Source: an uncultured Alphaproteobacteria bacterium (GTDB lineage: Bacteria > Pseudomonadota > Alphaproteobacteria > RF32 > CAG-239). From it: DNA of 61,905 nucleotides. Of the stretch, positions 37,198 to 45,680 are shown piece by piece; position 1 is the first letter of the stretch; each line of letters starts with the position of its first letter. The position numbers and the translations under genes were made by a program. Under the pieces are notes generated by a model. It had not been told where the DNA came from. It saw only the letters and a program-made list of their open reading frames with translations, and ran no database searches. The stretch covers positions 1 to 61,905 of the forward strand of contig CALXTD010000006.1 of the NCBI GenBank assembly GCA_944391315.1, given 5' to 3'.

Positions 37198-37729
37198 CGG
37201 CTTCGCCCTCTTCTTCGTCAATAAAATTCATCAAAACACTTTCGACAATAATATAACCTTCTTTAATATTTACCTCGGGAACATAAGCCTTGCTAAAAGG
37301 TATCATCTCTTGACGACTGCTATCTTTCAGCCGCAGCTCCAAGACATCTCCCGCACCGAAGTTATAAACACCGATAACTTGTCCGACGACCTTGTCTTCT
37401 CCGGCCTGTTTAACTTCTAAACCGACCAAATCGTCAAGATAATATTCCTCTTCTTCCAAGTCCGGCAACTGGGTGCGATCAATGTAAAGCTCTATGCCTC
37501 TGAGGCCTTCCGCCGTGGTGCGGTCGTCAATGCCTTTTATCTTTACTCTTAACAGTTCCTTTGAATGTCCGGTGACTTTAATTTCAAACTTTTTGCCAAG
37601 CTTGTCTTCCACAAGACCATATTTATCAATATCCGTGTCTTTGGCGGTATAACTTTTGACTTTTACCTCTCCTCTGATCCCGTGGACACCGACAATCTTG
37701 CCCAGACATACTTTTTTTGCGTTTGTCAT
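37184..37729 (-). CDS. rimM: 16S rRNA processing protein RimM
   Basis: A 181-aa assembly factor for the 30S head that binds uS19. It has an N-terminal RimM domain (KIVGVHGIRGEVKVKSYT...) and a C-terminal PRC-barrel domain (EEEYYLDDLVGLEVKQ...GAGDVLELRL). The C-terminal Glu-rich tail is slightly extended. It lies in the canonical order between rpsP and trmD. Confidence 0.95.
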   Translation of the reverse strand: MTNAKKVCLGKIVGVHGIRGEVKVKSYTAKDTDIDKYGLVEDKLGKKFEIKVTGHSKELLRVKIKGIDDRTTAEGLRGIELYIDRTQLPDLEEEEYYLDDLVGLEVKQAGEDKVVGQVIGVYNFGAGDVLELRLKDSSRQEMIPFSKAYVPEVNIKEGYIIVESVLMNFIDEEEGEAGAEG

Positions 37730-37773
37730 TATTGTCTTCCGTTTGTCATAAAAATAACCTTAATCTTTAAGAA

Positions 37774-38142
37774 TTATTCAGCAGAAGAATTGGCTTCTTC
37801 AGCAGCAGCTTTTTCTTCTTTTTCTTTCATTCTCTCTAAGGCTTTTGCTTTAGGAGCAGATTTCTTTGGCTGATTGCGCAAAGCCGGAGCAGCGCACAAA
37901 CCCAAATTAGCAAAAAGCTTTTGCAGTCTTTCGGTCGGTTGAGCACCTTTTGAAATCCAGCTCTTTACTTTCTCAGCATCAACAACCAATCTCTCAGCGC
38001 TGTCTTTCGGAAGCAGAGGATTGTAGGTGCCTAATTTTTCAATGAATCTACCATCACGAGGAGCTCTTTGATCGGCCGCAACAATGCGATAAAACGGACG
38101 TTTCTTTGAACCACCGCGTGATAATCTGATACGTACTGCCAT
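37774..38142 (-). CDS. rpsP: Ribosomal protein bS16
   Basis: A 122-aa small-subunit protein. The first 80 residues are the normal fold ([24 protein letters not shown]...GTYNPL). The last 35 or so are an Ala/Lys/Glu-rich extension of the kind seen in alphaproteobacteria. Second gene of the SRP-ribosomal operon. Confidence 0.96.
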   Translation of the reverse strand: MAVRIRLSRGGSKKRPFYRIVAADQRAPRDGRFIEKLGTYNPLLPKDSAERLVVDAEKVKSWISKGAQPTERLQKLFANLGLCAAPALRNQPKKSAPKAKALERMKEKEEKAAAEEANSSAE

Positions 38143-38191
38143 TTTTATTTCCTTTCGTTGTGTTATTAAATTTCAAATTTCCGCCTTATGG

Positions 38192-39577
38192 CTAAAACGG
38201 AAACCTGTTGTTCATTCCGCCCGAAAAACCTCCGAACGGATTTTTCTTCATCATCATTTGAGCTGCCAAGCCTTTCATTCCGCCCAGCTTGCCCATTCTT
38301 TTCATCATTGTCGACATCTGCTCATAAGATTTGAGCAATTTGTTGACGTCATGAACTTCTACTCCGGCTCCTGTCGCTATTCTCTTTTTGCGAGAGGCTT
38401 TGATAATATCCGGCTCGCGGCGTTCCTTCTTGGTCATTGAAAGAATTATCGCCTCTTGCTTTTTTATCAAATTGTCGCCGACGCCTGATTCTTCAATCTG
38501 CGCTCTGAACTTTGACAGCCCCGGAATCATCCCCATCAAGCTGCCTAAGCTTCCAAGTTTTTGAACCTGACGCAGTTGAGTGAGCATGTCTTCAAGGTCA
38601 AACTTGCCTTTCATCATTTTTTTGGCAACTTCTTCCGCCTCTTCGCGGTCAATCTTTTCCATGGTCTTTTCAACCAAAGAAACGACATCGCCCTGACCTA
38701 AAATGCGTCCGGCCAAACGATCCGGATGAAAGGCCTCAAACTCATCAATTTTTTCGCCGGTTCCCAAATATTTTATCGGAGCGCCTGAAATCATACGCAT
38801 TGATAAAGCAGCACCGGCGCGAGACGAACCGTCTACTCTGGTCAGAACAATTCCGGTCACACCGACTTTATCATTAAACTCTTTGGCAACATTGCAAGCA
38901 TCTTGGCCTATCATTGAATCGGCAACCAGCAAGACTTCTGTCGGGTTGGTGATTTCTTTTATCCGAGCAACCTCGTCCATCAAAGCTTCATCTATATGCA
39001 GGCGACCGGCCGTATCTAAAATAATGACATCATAACTACCGCTCTTGCCTTGTTTCAGAGCGCGGCGGGCAATTTCCTCTGGCTTTTCCCCTTGAACAAT
39101 CGGCAAAGTGTCAACACCAATCTGCGCACCGAGCTGAGCTAATTGTTCTTGGGCGGCCGGACGATAAATATCCAAAGAAGCCAGCAAAATCTTTTTCTTG
39201 TTTTTCAACAAATTTGCGATTTTGGCCGAGGTTGTGGTTTTACCTGAACCTTGCAGACCGACCATCAAGACACATGCCGGCGGAACAGCTTTGAAATTAA
39301 GCTCGCTTTCATCCGAACCCAGAAGTTTGACCAGTTCATCATGGACAATCTTAACTACCATTTGCCCCGGCTGGATTGAGCGGACAACTTTTTCACCCAG
39401 TGCTTGTTCTTTAACCTGTGCGATAAAGCTGCGAACAACGGGAAGCGAAACATCTGCCTCCAGCAAGGCAACGCGAATTTCGCGCATAGCCTCGTCGATA
39501 TCTTTTTCATTAAGCACGCCGCGTGAGGTTATTTTTGAAAAGGCTGCGCTTAATTTATCCGTTAATCCGTCAAACAT
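38192..39577 (-). CDS. ffh: Signal recognition particle GTPase Ffh
   Basis: A 461-aa protein that targets inner-membrane proteins co-translationally with the 4.5S RNA. The NG domain has G1 GLQGSGKTTTSAK, DTAGRLH, and G4 LTRVDGSSRAGAALS, where the usual TKxDG reads TRVDG as in alphaproteobacteria. The M domain has the Met-rich finger (MMKGKFDLEDMLTQLRQVQKLG...MKRMGKLGGM) and ends GGMNNRFPF. It heads the operon. Confidence 0.97.
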   Translation of the reverse strand: MFDGLTDKLSAAFSKITSRGVLNEKDIDEAMREIRVALLEADVSLPVVRSFIAQVKEQALGEKVVRSIQPGQMVVKIVHDELVKLLGSDESELNFKAVPPACVLMVGLQGSGKTTTSAKIANLLKNKKKILLASLDIYRPAAQEQLAQLGAQIGVDTLPIVQGEKPEEIARRALKQGKSGSYDVIILDTAGRLHIDEALMDEVARIKEITNPTEVLLVADSMIGQDACNVAKEFNDKVGVTGIVLTRVDGSSRAGAALSMRMISGAPIKYLGTGEKIDEFEAFHPDRLAGRILGQGDVVSLVEKTMEKIDREEAEEVAKKMMKGKFDLEDMLTQLRQVQKLGSLGSLMGMIPGLSKFRAQIEESGVGDNLIKKQEAIILSMTKKERREPDIIKASRKKRIATGAGVEVHDVNKLLKSYEQMSTMMKRMGKLGGMKGLAAQMMMKKNPFGGFSGGMNNRFPF

Positions 39578-39589
39578 CTTTTTCCTATA

Positions 39590-39650
39590 AGCTATTGCAC
39601 GACAGTGGGCGAAAACTCGCTGACTGCCGGCACCCCGCAGAAGTGTAAAA
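39590..39650 (-). promoter_or_regulatory. Structured ffh leader region
   Basis: Read on the minus strand, CGGCAGT pairs with ACTGTCG (one G-U), enclosing GCGAG-TTTT-CGC, about 20-40 nt before the ffh ATG. It does not carry the 4.5S RNA core. It may be a leader hairpin that affects ffh expression, or chance. Confidence 0.3.
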
Positions 39651-39763
39651 TCTCTTTCCTTTGGGAAAATCCTTTTTATTTACTTTGCGTTATAAAGATA
39701 TTTTTCATAAAAGTCAATAAGTTTTTTAGATTGTTTTCTCTTTTTTCCAAATATTTAAAACAA

Positions 39764-39794
39764 AAAAAAATGACATCAGGTTTGCCTGATGCCA
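39764..39794 (-). terminator. Terminator of the small membrane-protein gene
   Basis: On the minus strand TGGCATCAGG and CCTGATGTCA pair across a 4-nt loop, followed by T9, 19 bp past the stop at 39813. Confidence 0.85.
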
Positions 39795-39812
39795 TTCTTT
39801 ACAGATTTTAGA

Positions 39813-40061
39813 TTACTTATTCCTTGTGCCACGGCGGTTAATTTTTGGCTTTTGGGAAACGCCGGACTGTAAGTTTTCTTTTTGCGGAACTTTTCTATCC
39901 ATATCAAACGCTCTGTCCGGTTTAGAATCTTCCTTGCTCTCCGGAGATGGAAGCAACGATTTCAGTCCTGTGAAAACTTGCGTCTTTTTCACGCAAACAA
40001 TACACAATACCAGCAGAAAAATTACCGCTGCAAAAACATAAAGTAAAAATACTGTTGTCAT
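39813..40061 (-). CDS. Small single-pass membrane protein
   Basis: An 82-aa protein: one helix at residues 4-25 (VFLLYVFAAVIFLLVLCIVCV) followed by a hydrophilic, basic, proline-containing cytoplasmic tail. No family recognised. It lies alone downstream of the response-regulator gene and is closed by its own terminator, which supports it as a real transcript. Confidence 0.5.
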   Translation of the reverse strand: MTTVFLLYVFAAVIFLLVLCIVCVKKTQVFTGLKSLLPSPESKEDSKPDRAFDMDRKVPQKENLQSGVSQKPKINRRGTRNK

Positions 40062-40141
40062 AATTATAAAAATTTTGAAGGTTAATAATAAAAGTTAATT
40101 ATAAAATTCTTATTTTTTTTCTAACATATTCCGAAGCTTTG

Positions 40142-40852
40142 TCAAGCGTTATCCTCAGCCTCATTTTGTGGTGTATGGTCTAACCCATAGCCGGTTGCAC
40201 GAACCGTACGAATATAGTCAGCCCCATATTCATTTAATGATTTTCTTAACCTTCTGATATGAACATCAACCGTGCGGGTCTCAACATAAATATTTGTTCC
40301 CCATACATTTTTAAGCAAATATTCTCGTGAAAATATTTTTCCCGGCGTTTCCATCATCATCTTCAAAAGTCTAAACTCCGTCGGCCCCAAGTGAATAAAA
40401 TTCTCTCCACGAAAGACTTTTTTTTCAACCAAATCCATGCGGATATCTTCAAAAACCAGTTCCGTTGCTGTTTGCGGTTCAGGCGCGCGCCTCATTTGCG
40501 CCTTTACTCTCGCGACCAACTCAGGAACCGAAAACGGTTTAGTCACATAATCATCAGCTCCGGCGGTCAGGCCTTTGATTTTATCTTCTTCTTCGCCTTT
40601 TGCGGTCAACATAATGACCGGAATATTTTTGATATCAGGCTTTGAACGCAGCAGCTTGCAAATTTCGACACCAGACATTTCAGGAAGCATCCAATCCAAA
40701 ATTATGACTGACGGCTGATGTTTTTCAATTTCGGCCAGCGCAATATTTCCGCGATTGATGCATTTTACCTGAAAGCCTTCTTTTTCCAGATTATACTTCA
40801 AAAGAAGCGCCAGAGCTTCCTCATCTTCTACAATCATCACTAAATTTGCCAT
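40142..40852 (-). CDS. OmpR/PhoB-family response regulator
   Basis: A 236-aa DNA-binding regulator. The receiver domain (1-120) has acidic EDEE, phosphoacceptor Asp in VIILDWMLPEMSG, MLTAKGEE and TKPF. The winged-helix domain (about 135-230) has LGPTEFRLLKMMMETPGKIFSREYLL and VDVHIRRLRKSL. It is closest to PhoB in pattern, but no histidine kinase is next to it, so the signal is unknown. rpe lies 50 bp upstream, and the two may be cotranscribed. Confidence 0.88.
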   Translation of the reverse strand: MANLVMIVEDEEALALLLKYNLEKEGFQVKCINRGNIALAEIEKHQPSVIILDWMLPEMSGVEICKLLRSKPDIKNIPVIMLTAKGEEEDKIKGLTAGADDYVTKPFSVPELVARVKAQMRRAPEPQTATELVFEDIRMDLVEKKVFRGENFIHLGPTEFRLLKMMMETPGKIFSREYLLKNVWGTNIYVETRTVDVHIRRLRKSLNEYGADYIRTVRATGYGLDHTPQNEAEDNA

Positions 40853-40902
40853 GATGTTCGTCCTTTTTATGTTAATTCATAGCCTAAGCTAACAGGTTTC
40901 TG

Positions 40903-41544
40903 TTAATTTTGCCTTAAGGCCTTGATATTTGCCTCATAATCATCTGTTGAAAATATGGCTGTTCCGGCAACCAGAATATCCGCCCCTGCTTTAATACATT
41001 CTGCCGCGGTTTCGGGATTAATTCCGCCATCAACTTCAAGTTCGATATCATAACCTGATATCATCTCTTTGATTCTAGCAATCTTTTCAAGCTGCGAATC
41101 GATAAAACTTTGTCCGCCGAAACCCGGATTGACACTCATTACCAAAACCAAATCAAGCTTATCCAGCACATATTCCAAAACGCTTTCCGGTGTTGCCGGA
41201 TTAAGCGAAACGCCGGCACGACACCCCAAAGAGCGAATTTCATCCAGCGCTTTATCCAAATGTGTTACCGCCTCAGCATGAACCGTTATTATATCTGCCC
41301 CAGCCGCGGCTATGGACGAAAGCATTTTCTCGGGATTAGTAACCATCAAGTGAGTATCAAAAACCAGCCTACTGCGCGGTCTTAGTTCTTTTATGACCGG
41401 TGCGCCAAAAGTTAAGTTTGGAACAAACACACCATCCATCACATCTAAATGCAGCATATCTGCGCCGGCGGCTTCCAGTCGGCGAATTTCTTCTTCCAGA
41501 TTTCCAAAGTCTGCCGATAAAAGGCTTGGAGCGATTTTTACCAT
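40903..41544 (-). CDS. rpe: Ribulose-phosphate 3-epimerase
   Basis: A 213-aa TIM barrel that interconverts ribulose-5-P and xylulose-5-P. It shows APSLLSADFGNL, LHLDVMDGVFVPNLTFGAPV (metal His and catalytic Asp), DTHLMV, VLVMSVNPGFGGQSFI, and the second catalytic Asp in LEVDGGINPETA. Full length, typical start MVKIAPSLL. Confidence 0.96.
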   Translation of the reverse strand: MVKIAPSLLSADFGNLEEEIRRLEAAGADMLHLDVMDGVFVPNLTFGAPVIKELRPRSRLVFDTHLMVTNPEKMLSSIAAAGADIITVHAEAVTHLDKALDEIRSLGCRAGVSLNPATPESVLEYVLDKLDLVLVMSVNPGFGGQSFIDSQLEKIARIKEMISGYDIELEVDGGINPETAAECIKAGADILVAGTAIFSTDDYEANIKALRQN

Positions 41545-41686
41545 TTTTCAATCTCCTTTATTCTTGTTTGCTCTATTATATTCTTTGCTGCTTAAAATAC
41601 TCTAAATAAAATTTTATCTTCTTGATTTTTGCAAATTGGCGATTACTTCCTTGACTGGCAATATTTTTTTCAAAAGGAGATTTATC

Positions 41687-42184
41687 ATGTCTGAAATGGC
41701 CATTAAAATTTGCGACCTTAACACAAAAGACTTAATCAAAGAGCTTAATGCAGCCTTTGCCGAAGAGTGGCTGGCTTATTATCAATATTGGATTGGTGCG
41801 CAAGTTGCTGCCGGCGCAATGCGTTCAGTTGTCAGCGCCGAATTTGAAGAACACGCCAAAGAAGAGCTTGAACATGCTGAAAAAATAGCAAAACGAATCG
41901 CAGAACTCGGCGGGACGCCCCTTACTCACCCGAATCAGTGGGAAAAAGCGGCAACTTGCAAATACGAAGAACCAAAAGACTCTTGTACAGCAAAGCTTTT
42001 GGAGCAAAATTTGTCAGCTGAACGCTGCGCCATTGTTCGCTATCAAAAAATTTGTGAGATGACGCACGGAAAAGATTTTGTAACTTTTGACCTTGCTCTA
42101 AGTATTTTAAAGGACGAAATTGAGCATGAGCAAGAGATTGACGACCTCATTTGCTCTATTTGGGCTAAATGTGCCAAAAAGTAA
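41687..42184 (+). CDS. Ferritin-like diiron protein
   Basis: A 165-aa four-helix bundle. Iron ligands appear as E-x6-Y (EEWLAYYQYW), E-x2-H (EFEEHAKEELEHAEKIA), a further Glu in NLSAERCAIVRY and the closing E-x2-H (DEIEHEQEIDDL). It is of the size of bacterioferritin/Dps-like single-domain proteins and lacks a rubredoxin domain. It probably stores iron or detoxifies peroxide, useful next to an oxygen-sensitive PFOR metabolism. The start at 41687 has AAAAGGAGA; the earlier open frame has none. Confidence 0.8.
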   Translation: MSEMAIKICDLNTKDLIKELNAAFAEEWLAYYQYWIGAQVAAGAMRSVVSAEFEEHAKEELEHAEKIAKRIAELGGTPLTHPNQWEKAATCKYEEPKDSCTAKLLEQNLSAERCAIVRYQKICEMTHGKDFVTFDLALSILKDEIEHEQEIDDLICSIWAKCAKK

Positions 42185-42243
42185 CTTTCATTCTTTAAAT
42201 TTTGTTTATAAAATATTTTTATTATTTTTCAATATATTAGTCC

Positions 42244-42283
42244 TGCTGCTATTAGAAAAATTAAAAATAGCAGCATTTTTTCT
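42244..42283 (+). terminator. Terminator of the ferritin-like gene
   Basis: TGCTGCTATT (42244-42253) pairs with AATAGCAGCA (42266-42275), followed by T6. It ends where the next promoter's -35 begins. Confidence 0.85.
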
Positions 42284-42284
42284 A

Positions 42285-42313
42285 TTGACAAAATTTTTAA
42301 AATATATTATCTT
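42285..42313 (+). promoter_or_regulatory. Consensus sigma70 promoter of an sRNA gene
   Basis: Perfect TTGACA (42285-42290), a 17-bp AT-only spacer and TATCTT (42308-42313). No start codon with a ribosome site follows; the next structure is a hairpin-rich segment ending in a terminator. Confidence 0.7.
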
Positions 42314-42319
42314 TATGTC

Positions 42320-42492
42320 GAATTTGTTGAACAACTCTAAATAATTCTCAAAAAGCGGGCAACATAGACCTTCCTTCTAAAAGCTCCAAATAAAAAATAT
42401 GGTCTACCGCTTTAAGAGAAAGTCTGCCGTTTCAAACTCAACGGCAGGCTTGCTCACGAGGCCGCATCCCCTAATGTCGGCCTCGTTTTTTT
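42320..42492 (+). ncRNA. Candidate independent small RNA
   Basis: About 170 nt from a consensus promoter to an intrinsic terminator without an ORF. Arm 1 is a long interrupted stem: TTCTC/GAGAA (42345-49 with 42416-20), AAGCGG/CCGCTT (42353-58 with 42407-12) and AGACC/GGTCT (42366-70 with 42401-05). Its 30-nt loop contains CTTCCTTCT and CTCC, complementary to AAGGAAG/GGAG ribosome sites. Arm 2 is GTCTGCCGTT/AACGGCAGGC (42422-31, 42440-49). The terminator is ACGAGGCCG/CGGCCTCGT (42456-64, 42478-86) plus T7. No 6S, 4.5S, tmRNA or RNase P signature is present. It may act as a trans-acting regulator that blocks ribosome sites. Confidence 0.6.
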
Positions 42493-42576
42493 ATCTCTTC
42501 AGAATAATTTCTTGACTTTATTTCTTACAATGCTACAAAAAAGTTAATTGCTAATTATTCTATATATTATACTATT

Positions 42577-43110
42577 ATGAAAAATAAAAAACGTTCTTTT
42601 ATCTCCGATTTAATATTAAAAATTTGGCAGCAGACGCAACAGGAGCTTCTGCCCACCGGGGATAATTTTGTTGATTCCGAAGGAAAATATCCTTTCGAGT
42701 TGTTTTATGATGACGGAAGCCGTTCTTGGAAGCCAGAGCCTCATAAACACCCTTGGGGGGTTATTGTCAATTCTGTTGCAATTAGGCTTCGCGCTGCTCC
42801 TAAACGGTTTAATTGGGATGACGCTCAGGATTATTGCAGCAAAATTTGCATCAACGGCAGAGTTGCTTCTTGTGGCAGTTTGACCTCGTGGAAAAAAATT
42901 GCAGAACTTTCACCTGATGAGTTTTTAAAATTAAATCATTTTTTGGTATTTTTAAAAGGTGACTGGTTAGACAAGTCTCCTTTATGGACAACTTCATCAG
43001 AAAGCTTTTTTCGCGCTTATGCCATGAAGCTCGGAGAAAACTCATCAACTCTGGACCAAAGCAAAACTTTTGGCATTAATGAAACAAGACCTGTTATTGA
43101 AGGTATTTGA
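42577..43110 (+). CDS. DUF1566-like protein, paralogue of the gene at 55521
   Basis: A 177-aa protein of unknown function. The core YPFELFYDDGSRS, WGVIVNSVAIRL, DAQDYCSKICINGRVASCGSLTSWKKI, LWTTSSESFFRAYAM and the end TRPVIEG repeats the plan of the protein at 55521-55952. It fits the loose DUF1566/'major paralogous domain' pattern (W-G near the start, 'WT.SE' in the middle, 'RPV' at the end). No signal peptide. No ribosome site is evident before the ATG; TTGACT/TACAAA-like boxes stand upstream. It is convergent with fba. Confidence 0.6.
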   Translation: MKNKKRSFISDLILKIWQQTQQELLPTGDNFVDSEGKYPFELFYDDGSRSWKPEPHKHPWGVIVNSVAIRLRAAPKRFNWDDAQDYCSKICINGRVASCGSLTSWKKIAELSPDEFLKLNHFLVFLKGDWLDKSPLWTTSSESFFRAYAMKLGENSSTLDQSKTFGINETRPVIEGI

Positions 43111-43114
43111 AAAA

Positions 43115-43155
43115 CAAAAAAAACTCAGCTCCCAAAGGAACTGAGTTTTTTTGTT
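43115..43155. terminator. Bidirectional terminator before fba end
   Basis: AAACTCAG (43121-43128) pairs with CTGAGTTT (43141-43148), with A-run before and T-run after, between convergent stops. Confidence 0.8.
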
Positions 43156-43169
43156 ATTTAGCACAGAGA

Positions 43170-44219
43170 TTAAATTTCTCCGGCAGCATAGCGTTTGGCC
43201 ATTTCAGACATCGGAATAACCTTAATCTTATCAGCGTGACCAGCTGCACCAAAGGCAATATAGCGAGCTTCGCAAACTTTCTGCATTTCTTCAATTGCAG
43301 GTTTGAGATATTTTCTCGGATCAAACTCTTTCGGGTTCTCGGCAAATATCTTGCGAATCGCTCCGGTAATAGCCATACGACAGTCGGTATCTACGTTAAC
43401 CTTGCGAACACCGGACTTAATACCGCGAACAATTTCTTCAACCGGAACGCCAAAGGTTTGAGGAATGGCGCCACCATAGGCGTTAATTAAATCTTGCAGT
43501 TCTTGCGGAACAGAAGAAGAGCCATGCATAACCATGTGAGTGTTCGGCAGTTTTTTGTGAATTTTTTCAATAACATCAATAGCCAAGATATCACCATCCG
43601 GTTTTCTGGTGAACTTATAAGCACCATGAGATGTTCCGACAGCAACTGCCAAAGCATCAAGATGGGTTTCTGCTACAAATTTAGCAGCTTCATCAGGATC
43701 TGTTACCAAGCGTTTTTTATCAATTACGCCTTCTGCACCATGGCCGTCTTCTTTATCGCCTTTTCCGGTTTCTAAAGAACCGATAACACCCAGCTCACCT
43801 TCAACTGAAGCACCGACAGCATGTGCACGAGCAACAACTTCTTTGGTTACTTTTACATTATATTCAAAAGAAGACGGTGTTTTGCCATCAGCTTCCAATG
43901 AACCATCCATCATAACAGAAGAATAACCGTTTACGATAGCAGACTGGCAGATATCTACTGAAGAACCGTGATCTTGGTGAATACAAATCGGCAATTCCGG
44001 AAACATTTCTATTCCGGCCTGAACCATGTGACGAATCATCGGATCACCGGCGAATTTGCGCGCACCGGTTGAAGTTTGAAGAATAACCGGAGCATTAACT
44101 TTTTTTGCAGCCTGCAAAACTGCAATAACTTGTTCCATATCATTAATGTTAAAAGCAGGAACACCGTAGTTGTTTTCTGCTGCATGGTCAAGAATTTGAC
44201 GCATTGTTACTAAAGGCAT
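43170..44219 (-). CDS. fba: Fructose-bisphosphate aldolase, class II (Calvin-type)
   Basis: A 349-aa zinc aldolase that cleaves fructose-1,6-bisphosphate in glycolysis and runs backwards in gluconeogenesis. It starts MPLVTMRQILDHAAENNYGVPAFNINDMEQ, has the zinc site CIHQDHGSS and MMDGSL, the EGELGVIGSLETGKGDKEDGHG loop, HMVMHGSSSVP (zinc His) and KVNVDTDCR. The length and these blocks are those of the 'Calvin cycle subtype' common in alphaproteobacteria. Confidence 0.95.
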   Translation of the reverse strand: MPLVTMRQILDHAAENNYGVPAFNINDMEQVIAVLQAAKKVNAPVILQTSTGARKFAGDPMIRHMVQAGIEMFPELPICIHQDHGSSVDICQSAIVNGYSSVMMDGSLEADGKTPSSFEYNVKVTKEVVARAHAVGASVEGELGVIGSLETGKGDKEDGHGAEGVIDKKRLVTDPDEAAKFVAETHLDALAVAVGTSHGAYKFTRKPDGDILAIDVIEKIHKKLPNTHMVMHGSSSVPQELQDLINAYGGAIPQTFGVPVEEIVRGIKSGVRKVNVDTDCRMAITGAIRKIFAENPKEFDPRKYLKPAIEEMQKVCEARYIAFGAAGHADKIKVIPMSEMAKRYAAGEI

Positions 44220-44346
44220 ATATTATCTCCTTAAATCAATTATTTTCTATTTGCGAATATAGCCCCTACTCTTTTTTTTGCAAGCTTTTTTTATTTTTAT
44301 CCGACGAAAGCGGCTTTATTTTATCAAATTTTAATCTTTTTAAATT

Positions 44347-45654
44347 ATGATTTTTTGCATGAGTAGATTATCAGAACTTTTTAAGCCGATTAAGGCTGTT
44401 ATTTCCCCTTTATCCGCCTTTTTTGCCGGAACGCTATTAACCTGTGCCGGTTATGCCTTGCTGACTTCTTATTTGTCATTAAAAATGAACAAGTTCGGCG
44501 TGTCGACATCGCAAATCGGCATTATCTTATCTATGTATTATATCGGTTATATTTTGGCGGCGCTGACAGCTTCAAAAATCATCAACAAAGTCGGACACAT
44601 TCGCTCGTTTTCAACCTTTATATCTTTATTCTCGGCTTTAGTGTTAGCTCATATATTTTCACAATCACCAATGTTATGGGGCGGGCTTCGCTTTTTTGAA
44701 GGATATTGTATCGGGGCGGCAATGATGTGTCTTGAAAGCTGGCTTAATGCGCGCGCAAACAATAAAAATCGCGGGCTAGTGATGTCTCTTTATATGGTTA
44801 CGACTTATATGGGCTCCGGTCTGGGGCAGCTTTTGCTTAATATTCCGGACACCAACGGCGTGTTGATTTTGGCTTTGGTTTCTATTATTTTTTCTTTGGC
44901 GCTTATCCCCATTTCGCTCACGGCGCTTCCTATGCCGGACATTTCCGTGCAAAAAAGCATGAATCTTTTGGCTTTATATAAAATTTCTCCGGTCGGTGTG
45001 GTCGGTTGCTTTTGCAGCGGAATTTTTGTCGGCGCATTTTATACCCTCGGAACAATTTATGCCGTTCGCAGCGGACTGACTTTGCACCAAACGTCACTCT
45101 TTATGTTTGCCGGTATTCTCGGCGGAATGTGTGCACAAATTCCGGTCGGAAAATTGTCTGACTTGATTGATAGACGGTTTGTTATTCTTTGGGCCAATGT
45201 CTTGATGTTTTTCGTCGCACCTTGGGTTCATGTGTTTATTGATAACGGAACTTTTGCTTTGACCTCTGCTGCTTTTGTTCTTGGCAGTTGCACTTTTATT
45301 ATTTATCCGATTTGTGTTTCTCACGTTAATGATCTGATTCAAAATGAAGACCGTGTTCCGGCCAGCGGATTGCTTATCATGCTTCAAAGTCTAGGTATGG
45401 TTATCGGCCCAATTATTATTTCCGTTATCATGCAGCTCTTTGGGGCTTTATCTTTCTTGATTTGTCTTTCCGTCGCGGCGGCCGGATTTGTTATTTTCGC
45501 CTTCAAGCATATTGCTTTCCGCGATATTAAATACATCAAGGTTACGCCGACAGCACCGCAACCAACTGCTCCGACACCAGTCTTTCCTACACTGGCTGAA
45601 CATGACAGCGTTGTCGATAAAACCAAAAACTTTTTAGCTGATAAAAAACATTAA
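44347..45654 (+). CDS. Major facilitator superfamily transporter
   Basis: A 435-aa protein with 12 helices. The loop-2 motif reads ASKIINKVGHIRSF, and the equivalent in the second half is GKLSDLIDRRFV. It resembles the YcaD-type group of MFS exporters. A proline-rich tail (VTPTAPQPTAPTPVFPT) is unusual. Neither this ATG nor the one 4 codons later has a ribosome site. Substrate unknown. Confidence 0.85.
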   Translation: MIFCMSRLSELFKPIKAVISPLSAFFAGTLLTCAGYALLTSYLSLKMNKFGVSTSQIGIILSMYYIGYILAALTASKIINKVGHIRSFSTFISLFSALVLAHIFSQSPMLWGGLRFFEGYCIGAAMMCLESWLNARANNKNRGLVMSLYMVTTYMGSGLGQLLLNIPDTNGVLILALVSIIFSLALIPISLTALPMPDISVQKSMNLLALYKISPVGVVGCFCSGIFVGAFYTLGTIYAVRSGLTLHQTSLFMFAGILGGMCAQIPVGKLSDLIDRRFVILWANVLMFFVAPWVHVFIDNGTFALTSAAFVLGSCTFIIYPICVSHVNDLIQNEDRVPASGLLIMLQSLGMVIGPIIISVIMQLFGALSFLICLSVAAAGFVIFAFKHIAFRDIKYIKVTPTAPQPTAPTPVFPTLAEHDSVVDKTKNFLADKKH

Positions 45655-45680
45655 AAAAAACAACGTCCGTTGTTTTTTTA
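45653..45680 (+). terminator. Terminator of the MFS gene
   Basis: AACAACG-TC-CGTTGTT flanked by A-run and T7, immediately at the stop codon of the transporter gene. Confidence 0.8.

Noticed and set aside
39590..39650. 4.5S/SRP RNA gene next to ffh
   Set aside because: The stem-loop is real, but the SRP RNA core (GGAAGG opposite AGCAGCC) is missing on both strands.
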